24,398 bases of DNA from a virus: IMG/VR virus record IMGVR_UViG_3300008339_000459, positions 1 to 24,398 of that record. The stretch is one strand, 5' to 3'. The notes under the pieces are model-generated. The model worked only from the letters and a program-made list of their open reading frames with translations, made no database searches and was not told the DNA's origin. Below are positions 12,008 to 18,219 of this stretch, piece by piece (the first letter of the stretch is position 1; each line of letters starts with the position of its first letter). A program made the position numbers and the translations under genes.

Positions 12008-13465
12008 TCACAGATATTGTTGGATGGTTGTCTCGCAGATGCAAGACAGGTAGATGGCAGTCAGTCCCGGCAAGGACTCGGCTGGTTGACGGGCGGCAAT
12101 CGTTGTTGCCCAAGCCTTTTCCACGGGCAAGACCCGCAGGGCACGGACAAAGGCGATCACAGACCGAATAGAAGGGGCATCGATAACCTCGCCTGTCTGC
12201 ACCTTTTCACGGGCCACACGCACGGCACTGAGGATATGCTCGGCAAGCTTGGGGTCACACTGGGTGTGGCGCACCACTGCATCCACCTCAGACTGCACAG
12301 GCAGATAGTCGAACTGCACCACACGGGCGAAGCGGTCAACCAAAGCGCTGTTCATGGCCCGAGTGCCAGCGTATCGGCCCGAGTCATCACCGTTGCCCAG
12401 CGTGTTGTCGGCGGCAAAGACCAGCACACCGGGGGCACGGGTCTGCACAGACCCACCGAATGAGACAGCGCTGTTCGGCTCAAGGAACCCGTTGAGAGGG
12501 GCCAGTTCGCCGGGGTCAGCGTTGGTCACCTCATCCAACAGGATCACAGTCGAGGGGTGCGTGAAGGCCGATAAGAAGTCACCCCGCTTGAACACGGTCT
12601 GCCCAGCCTCAAGACCCACCGCACCGATGTAGTCCTCGGCACTGGTGTACTTGTGGAAGTTGATGCGTTTAAACGCACGGCCTGTCATGGCGGCAAACTG
12701 ACGGGCGGTCTCAGACTTGCCCGTGCCCTTTGGCCCACCGAACCAGACGTTTTCGCCTGAGTCCTGAGACAAGATCAGGTGCTGGAGGATGTCAGCAGTC
12801 CAGATGAAGTTGGGGTCAACAGCCGGGGCGGTGGGGTCATTCCAGACATCCACCATCAAATGATTGCCTTTGGCGTCCAGCACGTCCACGCCGAACAAAA
12901 ACTTACAGGTGAAAGAATTCACCTTATGCACACCAGACAGGTCTGCGATCACAGACTGAGCGCCAGCGGCCTCCACCGCTTTGCGGAAGGGGGCGAAGGC
13001 ATCAGCGACAACCTTGGAAACAGCGGCCTCAACCTTACGGTCATCTATCGTGGTCTCGCCAAGCTTCTTGGTCAGACCCTTAACGGCCTTGCCCAACTCC
13101 TCCGAGTCCTGAAGGCGAAGGGAGCGCTCATCTGCGATCTCATCACCAAAGCGCTGGGCCAGCTTCTTCACGGCCTCAATGGCTTTGAGGGCGGCATCCT
13201 CCGCACGGGTAGCGGCGGCGGCTACAGCATCCACGGCGGCGGTGTCCACGCCGGGGGAGGTGGACACAACCACAGGGGTGGAGGCTTTGATCTCGGCAAG
13301 GGTCAGGTTGTTGGCCCGAACACAAGTCACAAGGTAATCGGCGGCTTTGCTTTTCTGCTCGGCTGGTGTCCCGGTCAGAGTGGCGCTTGAGAATCGGGCA
13401 AAAGCCCCCAGCACCGTGCCAATGGGAAGCTTCAAGATGTCGATTTTGATTTGCAGGTCAGTCAT
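12008..13465 (-). CDS. AAA+ ATPase, CobS/MoxR-like
   Basis: A 485-residue protein. Residues 1-170 form an unusual Ala/Lys/Glu-rich helical extension, probably coiled coil. The AAA+ core has Walker A GGPKGTGKS (243-251), FHKYTSAEDYIG, Walker B VILLDE (307-312), sensor-1-like FAADNT and an ALVDRF arginine-finger region. This fits the CobS/MoxR class, which works as hexamers with VWA partners. It is encoded between the SprT-like and VWA genes with near-contiguous spacing, so the three likely act together. GGAG lies 7 nt before the start. GTTTAAAC at 12667 lies within a perfect GCGTTTAAACGC. Confidence 0.9.
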   Translation of the reverse strand: MTDLQIKIDILKLPIGTVLGAFARFSSATLTGTPAEQKSKAADYLVTCVRANNLTLAEIKASTPVVVSTSPGVDTAAVDAVAAAATRAEDAALKAIEAVKKLAQRFGDEIADERSLRLQDSEELGKAVKGLTKKLGETTIDDRKVEAAVSKVVADAFAPFRKAVEAAGAQSVIADLSGVHKVNSFTCKFLFGVDVLDAKGNHLMVDVWNDPTAPAVDPNFIWTADILQHLILSQDSGENVWFGGPKGTGKSETARQFAAMTGRAFKRINFHKYTSAEDYIGAVGLEAGQTVFKRGDFLSAFTHPSTVILLDEVTNADPGELAPLNGFLEPNSAVSFGGSVQTRAPGVLVFAADNTLGNGDDSGRYAGTRAMNSALVDRFARVVQFDYLPVQSEVDAVVRHTQCDPKLAEHILSAVRVAREKVQTGEVIDAPSIRSVIAFVRALRVLPVEKAWATTIAARQPAESLPGLTAIYLSCICETTIQQYL

Positions 13466-13478
13466 GGTTTATCTCCGT

Positions 13479-14054
13479 TTAAACAAGGTTCAGGACATCG
13501 CTGTCCACAGGGCAAGAGGGAAGGCCAAGAGCGGCCCACTTGGATGTCAGTCGCACGGTGTACCCGCAGGATGGGCACACGGCCTTGAGCATCCTTGTGG
13601 TCTGCACCTTTTTGCTGTTCATGGTCAGGGCGGCATGGGGGTAAGCACCCAGTGAGTCCACGATTGCCCCGAATGTAGGGATGAATGAGTCGGCACGGGC
13701 TGTGGCTTTCCAGCCTTTGACCCCGGTGGGGGCAAGGTGCATCTTTTTGGCGATGCTCTGGAAGTTCACGCCGTGGTTCATTGCCCCGGCGGTGGCATGG
13801 CACAACTCATGCACCAGCACATCGAACACCCGCAGGGGGTCATCCAACACGGGGGAGATCAAGACCTCAAAGGTCGCATCAGCAGAGGCGGTGTCTGCCC
13901 AGCACTCACCAATGGCGCCAGAGCGCTTTGCGTTGGACGGGAACCCGCACGAAACCCGAACGTTCGCTGGCAGGGGTGAGCACACTGCATCAAAGAAGGG
14001 GCGCAGTTCACTCACAGCGGCATTGAGCCAGTCTTCACGGTTGTTGATTGTCAT
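13479..14054 (-). CDS. SprT-like zinc metalloprotease-like protein
   Basis: A 191-residue protein. VHELCHATAG (HExxH at 82-86) with a downstream H94 in MNHGVNF is the SprT-like zinc site. A C-terminal ribbon has CPSCGY (C160, C163) and GLPSCPVD (C181), where the fourth ligand is unclear (D184 where I would expect His or Cys). SprT-like enzymes process proteins, notably DNA-protein crosslinks in the Spartan branch; phage members are uncharacterised. The TAA stop is inside GTTTAAAC (13477-13484), immediately followed by the ribosome site of the AAA+ gene. The start at 14054 has TTGGAG. Confidence 0.85.
   Translation of the reverse strand: MTINNREDWLNAAVSELRPFFDAVCSPLPANVRVSCGFPSNAKRSGAIGECWADTASADATFEVLISPVLDDPLRVFDVLVHELCHATAGAMNHGVNFQSIAKKMHLAPTGVKGWKATARADSFIPTFGAIVDSLGAYPHAALTMNSKKVQTTRMLKAVCPSCGYTVRLTSKWAALGLPSCPVDSDVLNLV
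13958..13966. repeat. GAACGTTCG palindrome copy 3
   Basis: It is extended to CGAACGTTCG and lies inside the SprT-like coding sequence, about 90 bp after its start. It could be a chance codon match or a binding site. Confidence 0.35.
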
Positions 14055-14087
14055 ATCGTTTCTCCAATGATAGTGATTGTACAGTGT

Positions 14088-14402
14088 TTAAATGGAAGGG
14101 GTCAACACTTTGTTGAAACGCTCAGACCCGACACGCTCAATGAGGGCATCGATCTGGGCTTGGGCAAGGCCTCGGATGTCACGCAAGAGCATCCCGTTGC
14201 TGGAGCAGGGCACACCCTTGTATTGGCCCTGAACGTGCAAGACCTTGCCGCCGGAGCGGGGGTCAGACACAACCCAGAAACCGAGGCTGTCCTTGTGGAG
14301 GTGGAGGGTGTGGGTCACCGCCCCGGCATGGCAGACCAAGAGGTGTGACTTGGCGGTGGAGATTTCAGAGCCGTCCTTGCGGCGCAGGGTGATGGTAGGC
14401 AT
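14088..14402 (-). CDS. Hypothetical protein, beta-rich
   Basis: A 104-residue protein with many short strands (TITLRRKDGSEIS, HTLHLHKDSLGFWVVSD, KVLHVQGQYKGV) and a C-terminal helix (QIDALIERVGSERFNKVL). It has no recognised domain. AAGGAA lies 5 nt from the start. The TAA stop is part of GTTTAAAT (14086-14093). It lies 33 bp upstream of the SprT-like gene in the operon. Confidence 0.72.
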   Translation of the reverse strand: MPTITLRRKDGSEISTAKSHLLVCHAGAVTHTLHLHKDSLGFWVVSDPRSGGKVLHVQGQYKGVPCSSNGMLLRDIRGLAQAQIDALIERVGSERFNKVLTPSI

Positions 14403-14465
14403 GAGGTTCCTTTCGGTTGTTTAAACGGGTTGCACTCCAATGCCCCGCAGGGCATCAGGCTGAAA

Positions 14466-14633
14466 TCAGTCTTTGTAAATGTCGAGCCATGTCATGGCAT
14501 CACGCTTGGTGCGGCACTCACGCACGGTGAGGTTGCCGACTCGCACAACCCACTCAACCAGAGGGGTAGTGCGATGGTTGTAGGACTCTTTGCGGAACAG
14601 GGCCGCACGGCCCAGTGTGGCGACTAGGGTCAT
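14466..14633 (-). CDS. 55-residue hypothetical protein
   Basis: Begins MTLVATLGRAALFRKESYNH and ends with a KRDAMTWLDIYKD helix; the middle (EWVVRVGNLTVRECRT) looks like a beta hairpin. It is a compact basic protein with no known domain. The start at 14633 overlaps the upstream stop as ATGA, which supports it despite a weak ribosome site. The 63 nt after its stop hold GTTTAAAC (14419) and the ribosome site for the next gene. Confidence 0.65.
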   Translation of the reverse strand: MTLVATLGRAALFRKESYNHRTTPLVEWVVRVGNLTVRECRTKRDAMTWLDIYKD

Positions 14634-14938
14634 GGGCAAACAGCGTGTTCACGCAAGGCAGAGATGAGGGACACACCCAGCGCAGACTGGCAGATGGCAT
14701 TGCCCCAGTTGCCATCAGGGTCACGGGACAGGGCAACCAACAGGTTGAACTTTTGCTCTTGGGTGCGGGTCACGCTCCCAAAGAAGTAGTAAGCCTGTTG
14801 GTAGACAAAGGCGGTCTGGGTTTGCCTGTTCCAGTGGAAGGCGTTGGGGTTCTTGATGAAATTCTTGCTGGCCTGTTGGGCTTGAGCCTTGAGGGTATCA
14901 ACAACAGCGGCGGGGGACAGGACTGTGGTGATTTGCAT
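14630..14938 (-). CDS. Hypothetical protein, first gene of the second leftward operon
   Basis: A 102-residue protein beginning MQITTVLSPAAVVDTLKAQA, with a central aromatic block (AFHWNRQTQTAFVYQQAYYF) and a C-terminal ALSRDPDGNWGNAICQSALG segment. It has no recognised domain. The start at 14938 has CTGGAG at 7 nt; an upstream in-frame ATG at 14986 would lengthen it by 16 residues without a ribosome site. About 130 nt separate it from the predicted transcription start near 15065, leaving room for the boxA element. Confidence 0.75.
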   Translation of the reverse strand: MQITTVLSPAAVVDTLKAQAQQASKNFIKNPNAFHWNRQTQTAFVYQQAYYFFGSVTRTQEQKFNLLVALSRDPDGNWGNAICQSALGVSLISALREHAVCP

Positions 14939-15015
14939 GATGGTCTCCAGTGAAGTGCAAGATGGCACTGCAATGCCCTCTGTCACAGGGCATCACGGTT
15001 GCATCTATGTCTCTG

Positions 15016-15030
15016 AATTTTTAAAGAGCC
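15016..15030 (-). promoter_or_regulatory. boxA-like antitermination element
   Basis: On the minus strand the leader contains GGCTCTTTAAAAATT (15030-15016). GCTCTTTAA closely matches the ribosomal/lambda boxA that binds NusB-S10. It lies about 35 nt downstream of the predicted leftward start and about 80 nt before the first gene, the correct place for a nut-type site. No clear boxB stem is seen. Confidence 0.5.
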
Positions 15031-15071
15031 GTTGGGTGAGATCACCAGCACCATTGCTAGTGCATGGACGA

Positions 15072-15102
15072 ATGATATCACTAGTGTGTAAACAGGTGTC
15101 AA
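15072..15102 (-). promoter_or_regulatory. Leftward promoter of the SprT/AAA+/VWA operon
   Basis: On the minus strand TTGACA (15102-15097), a 19-bp spacer and TATCAT (15077-15072), preceded by TGA as an extended -10. The spacer holds a GTTTACAC word (15093-15086) and part of the palindrome CACTAGTG (15080-15087), so a regulator could block it. The 19-bp spacer is long, which weakens the call. Confidence 0.5.
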
Positions 15103-15255
15103 CACAATCCCGAGCAAACCGTAGGGTTATTAGTCCACGGGCCAGTGATGGGTACTCCAGATCAGGGGGTGACAGGGACAGTGCCAAATGCACTGCATCT
15201 ATATATGTTGGGTGGGTTCCAGTGAGTTGGACTAAAAAGTATTAACGTAAAACTG

Positions 15256-15296
15256 AGTACTTTCGTTAAGGATAAGCAAGTACTGATATTCGTTAA
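15256..15296. repeat. Two AGTACT...TTCGTTAA direct repeats
   Basis: AGTACT at 15256-15261 and 15279-15284, followed by TTCGTTAA at 15262-15269 and 15289-15296. They sit in a locally AT-rich stretch between the leftward promoter and the DnaA boxes. They may be origin-binding repeats or operators. Confidence 0.5.
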
Positions 15297-15308
15297 AACG
15301 GCCAGCAA

Positions 15309-15370
15309 GGGGGGTCAAATCACTTCCTAGGGGGGTAGTGGCGGGTAAGGGTCAAAGTGGCTGGAAGGGG
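15309..15370 (+). other. G-run cluster beside the DnaA boxes
   Basis: G-runs at 15309-15314, 15330-15335, 15343-15345, 15349-15351 and 15367-15370 give a strongly strand-biased G-rich stretch able in principle to form a quadruplex. It carries no gene. Confidence 0.4.
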
Positions 15371-15461
15371 CGTTTAAATCGATTCTAGAGCCATGTATCT
15401 TTATACAGTACTAGCTTACATTCGGTGGCTACAGTAGCACTCAGGTACACAGAAAAGAGGG

Positions 15462-15556
15462 TGTGGATAAAGCTGGGGACAAGCTGTGGACAGAGTTATT
15501 CAAGTTATCCACAGAAGGTTGTGGACAAGTTGACGTTATCCACAGGCTGTGGATAA
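15462..15556. other. Putative replication origin: six DnaA boxes in 95 bp
   Basis: Perfect TTATCCACA boxes lie at 15505-15513 and 15536-15544 (+) and at 15462-15470 and 15548-15556 (-). Near matches TGTGGACA occur at 15485-15492 and 15520-15527. The last two perfect boxes form a close inverted pair 3 bp apart. An AT-richer repeat region and a G-rich tract lie to the left. Such density of consensus boxes is typical of bacterial and DnaA-dependent plasmid or phage origins. Confidence 0.75.
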
Positions 15557-15557
15557 T
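15530..15557 (+). promoter_or_regulatory. Rightward late promoter overlapping two DnaA boxes
   Basis: TTGACG (15530-15535), a 16-bp spacer and GATAAT (15552-15557), each 5/6 to consensus. The predicted start is near 15564, 47 nt before TerS. The spacer and -10 are occupied by two perfect DnaA boxes, and GTGTAAAC lies at about +7 (15570-15577). DnaA binding should compete with RNA polymerase here. Confidence 0.6.
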
Positions 15558-15610
15558 GCGAACGAAGCTGTGTAAACGCACAGGCTGGATGAAACCACAG
15601 GAGTGAAACC

Positions 15611-16249
15611 ATGAGCGATACCGAAAAGGCCGGGAGGGCATCGAAAGATGAACTGTTGGCGGCACTGGAAGCGGCACACTTGCCGGGGGATGAATGGGAG
15701 GATGAAGGCCCGGAACTCAGCGAAGCGGAACGGTTGGCGGCTCATGCAGAACCTCCAGTAATAAGGGTAGATGGGAAACCAAGAGGGAGTGAAGACTACA
15801 AGAGAGTGCATCCTCTCACGCCATCAGCAATGGAGTTCGCAAAGGGCATGATCATTGGGAAAACAATGAGGCAAGCCTACAGGGATGCATACCCCAACGC
15901 CAAGGGAAGTGATCAGGTAATCACATCAGCGGCATACAGACTAAGCAGAGATCAGAGGATACAGAAGATACTCCAAGAGGCTTGGGGTGAGACAGTGGAA
16001 GTGCTGGCAGAGGATACCGCCGCATCCAAACGGTATGTGCTGAAGGAACTGTTGGCACTCAGCAAAGGAGCCAAGCAGGAAGGCTCTCGGTTGAAAGCAC
16101 TGGAACTGATGGGCAGAGCCGCAGGAATGTTCCAGCAGAGCACTGAAGTGGTGGCAGACAAGCCAACAGCAGAGCAGTTGCGTAAGGAACTCTCAGGGCA
16201 TCTCAAGCTACTGGACAACGTGAAGCCTCTCAAGCGCAAGGCCGTGTAA
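15611..16249 (+). CDS. Terminase small subunit
   Basis: A 212-residue protein. An acidic N-terminal tail (1-70) precedes LTPSAMEFAKGMIIGKTMRQ and AYRDAYPNAKGSD with AYRLSRDQRIQKIL (about 73-124), the helix-turn-helix arrangement of many small terminase subunits, in which a DNA-binding helical domain is followed by a helical oligomerisation region (VLKELLALSKGAKQEGSRLK). It would recognise the packaging start site and feed DNA to TerL. AGGAG lies 8 nt before the start. The last codons GTG-TAA are inside a GTGTAAAC word. TerL follows after the small winged-helix gene. Confidence 0.82.
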   Translation: MSDTEKAGRASKDELLAALEAAHLPGDEWEDEGPELSEAERLAAHAEPPVIRVDGKPRGSEDYKRVHPLTPSAMEFAKGMIIGKTMRQAYRDAYPNAKGSDQVITSAAYRLSRDQRIQKILQEAWGETVEVLAEDTAASKRYVLKELLALSKGAKQEGSRLKALELMGRAAGMFQQSTEVVADKPTAEQLRKELSGHLKLLDNVKPLKRKAV

Positions 16250-16294
16250 ACGCTGGGAGGAGGATCGGTCATCAGCGTGTAAACGGCTGGGAAG
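16244..16294 (+). repeat. Direct repeat around GTGTAAAC after TerS
   Basis: GTGTAAACGCTGGGAGG (16244-16260) is repeated as GTGTAAACGGCTGGGAAGG (16277-16295). The units are 33 bp apart; the first contains the TerS stop codon. It looks like a small duplication carrying the window-wide word. Confidence 0.6.
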
Positions 16295-16387
16295 GCGAAC
16301 CCACCCACTCCCGACACCCCAAATTTCTCGCTGACGGCCCCGCTCCCGCTTACGCTCTAATCCACACATCCCATCACATTCCCATAC

Positions 16388-16438
16388 ATACCCCCCATGC
16401 ATTTCAAATGCCCACCCCCCGGGGGTATATATATTTTT
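16388..16438 (+). terminator. Possible terminator or attenuator between TerS and TerL genes
   Basis: An outer stem ATACCCCC/GGGGGTAT (16388-16395/16421-16428) encloses a GCATTT/AAATGC hairpin (16399-16404/16406-16411) and is followed by ATATATTTTT. It could reduce transcription into the winged-helix and TerL genes. The GGGGGTAT arm resembles the repeats at 4926-4977. Confidence 0.45.
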
Positions 16439-16452
16439 CAGAAACACCTTGC

Positions 16453-16461
16453 GAACGTTCG
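16453..16461. repeat. GAACGTTCG palindrome copy 4, before the winged-helix gene
   Basis: Extended to CGAACGTTCG (16452-16461), 23 bp before the start of a LexA-like winged-helix gene and 7 bp before a GTTTAAAC copy (16469). An autoregulatory operator is an attractive reading. Confidence 0.45.
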
Positions 16462-16483
16462 TTTGTGCGTTTAAACTCTCGGC

Positions 16484-16717
16484 ATGTTGAAAGATAAACA
16501 TCAATTGGTTCTGGACTTCATCCGTGCGTATGTGCGTTTACACGGCGTGCCGCCGTCGTATTCCGTGATTGCTCGGGGGTTAGGGATGAAGAGCAAGTCA
16601 AACATCCACAGGGTGATCCACATCCTTCAGGATGAGGGGCTCTTGGTGACCAAGCCGCACAAGTTCAATTCGATCAAGCTATTGGATAAGACGGTGAAGG
16701 GGGTAGCCTCCCTATGA
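16484..16717 (+). CDS. LexA-type winged-helix DNA-binding protein, no protease domain
   Basis: A 77-residue protein. MLKDKHQLVLDFIRAYVRLH then GVPPSYSVIARGLGMKSKSN and IHRVIHILQDEGLL follow the N-terminal winged-helix domain of LexA almost along its whole length (helix, 'G.PPS...IA..LG..S...I...I..L...G.L'). The C-terminal autoprotease domain is absent, so it cannot self-cleave. It sits between TerS and TerL and overlaps TerL by ATGA, an unusual place for a repressor. It could instead be a packaging or late-transcription factor. The ribosome site is weak (CTCGGC), so expression may be low. Confidence 0.75.
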   Translation: MLKDKHQLVLDFIRAYVRLHGVPPSYSVIARGLGMKSKSNIHRVIHILQDEGLLVTKPHKFNSIKLLDKTVKGVASL

Positions 16718-18210
16718 TGACCCGGCAGGAAGTGGAGAGATACCGGGAACTGATCCCTCTCGTCGCAGATGATGAGAGAGCAAAGATCATGATGTTGTTG
16801 GAATACGACAGAGTGGAGAAGTGCAAAGAGTCCTTCATCTATTTTGCGTCCCACATGTGGCCGGGGTTTATTTCCGGGAAGCACCACCAGATCATGGCCA
16901 ACGCTTTTGAGCGTGTGGCCAAGGGGGAGCTTAAGAGGCTCATCATCAACATGCCTCCTCGGCATACCAAGTCTGAGTTTGCCTCGTATCTCCTCCCAGC
17001 ATGGTTCTTAGGTAAGTATCCGGAGAAGAAGATCATTCAGACGGCCCACACCGCAGAGCTTGCGGTGGGCTTTGGCCGGAAGGTGAGGAACCTTGTGTCC
17101 TCCGAAACCTTTTCCCGGGTGTTTGACACCAAGCTCTCTTCTGATTCAAAAGCCGCAGGAAGGTGGAACACCGGAGCCGGAGGTGATTACTTCGCTATCG
17201 GCGTTGGGGGAGCCGTCACGGGTAAGGGTGCGGACCTACTCATCATTGATGACCCGCATTCTGAGCAGGAAGCCAAGCAGGGTAACCCCGCAGTCTTTGA
17301 TAATGTGTATGAGTGGTACACATCTGGCCCTCGGCAGCGTTTACAGCCGGGGGGAGCCATTATTATTGTGATGACACGCTGGTCAAAGAGAGATTTGACC
17401 GGGCAGATTCTCAAAAACTCGGAAAAAGACGGCGTAAATGAGTGGGAGGTGATTGAATTTCCCGCTATTTTGCCGTCTGGATCGCCTTTATGGCCCGGAT
17501 TTTGGAAGAAAGAGGAACTCGAAGCTATTAAAGCTGAGATTCCCGTCTCTAAATGGGAAGCGCAGTACCAACAGAACCCCACATCCGAGGGAAATGCGAT
17601 TATCAAGCGCGACCACTGGCGGATTTGGGAGTCTGATGTCGCTCCGCAGTGCGAATATATTATCCAAAGCTGGGATACCGCATTTGAAAAATCAAATCGG
17701 GCAGATTATTCAGCTTGCACAACATGGGGTGTCTTCCAACACCCCAACCAACAAGGCGATTTGAAGCCAAACATCATCTGTCTGGACGCAGTGAAGGCTC
17801 GTATGGAGTTTCCGGAGCTGAAACAGAAGGCTCTTGAGATGTACAAGGAATGGGAGCCAGACACATTGATTGTGGAAAAGAAGGCCGCTGGCGCTCCGCT
17901 CATCTATGAGCTAAGGCAGATGGGAATTCCTCTTTCAGAGTACACACCGGGCAAAGGAAGCGATAAGATTGCGCGTGTAAACGCAATCTCGGACCTTTTT
18001 GCCTCGGGAGTTGTTTGGTGCCCAGAAACAAGATGGGCAGATGAGTTGATGGAAGAGCTGGCGGCGTTCCCTAACGGGGACAACGACGACCTTGTTGACT
18101 CCTCAAGCCAAGCTCTGCTTCGGTTTAGAAGGGGAGGCTTTATCCCGATTGAATCGGATGAGCCGGATGAACAGCGGTATTTTCGCCGCAAGAGTAACGC
18201 CTTCTATTAA
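16714..18210 (+). CDS. Terminase large subunit
   Basis: A 498-residue protein. The ATPase has a Walker-A-like PPRHTKSE (81-88), Walker B LLIIDDPHSE (175-184) and the coupling motif VMTRW (219-223). The C-terminal RNase-H-like nuclease shows SWDTAF (D321), IVEKKAAG (E388) and GDNDDLVDS (D458/D459), the three acidic clusters for metal binding. The length is normal for the family. It cuts concatemers and drives DNA through the portal encoded next. Starts at 16714 and 16717 are equally possible (ATGATG); the former gives an ATGA overlap. GTGTAAAC occurs at 17975. Confidence 0.95.
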   Translation: MMTRQEVERYRELIPLVADDERAKIMMLLEYDRVEKCKESFIYFASHMWPGFISGKHHQIMANAFERVAKGELKRLIINMPPRHTKSEFASYLLPAWFLGKYPEKKIIQTAHTAELAVGFGRKVRNLVSSETFSRVFDTKLSSDSKAAGRWNTGAGGDYFAIGVGGAVTGKGADLLIIDDPHSEQEAKQGNPAVFDNVYEWYTSGPRQRLQPGGAIIIVMTRWSKRDLTGQILKNSEKDGVNEWEVIEFPAILPSGSPLWPGFWKKEELEAIKAEIPVSKWEAQYQQNPTSEGNAIIKRDHWRIWESDVAPQCEYIIQSWDTAFEKSNRADYSACTTWGVFQHPNQQGDLKPNIICLDAVKARMEFPELKQKALEMYKEWEPDTLIVEKKAAGAPLIYELRQMGIPLSEYTPGKGSDKIARVNAISDLFASGVVWCPETRWADELMEELAAFPNGDNDDLVDSSSQALLRFRRGGFIPIESDEPDEQRYFRRKSNAFY

Positions 18211-18219
18211 GGAATTGAC

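Noticed and set aside
12779-13390. A 203-codon rightward frame
   Set aside because: Antisense to the AAA+ ATPase, whose Walker motifs are complete; no start signal.
10387-13465. Annotation of the AAA+/VWA pair as cobalamin cobaltochelatase subunits CobS and CobT
   Set aside because: There is no large chelatase subunit or other cobalamin gene, and the HExxH site with a SprT-like neighbour suggests a different role; only the fold class is kept.
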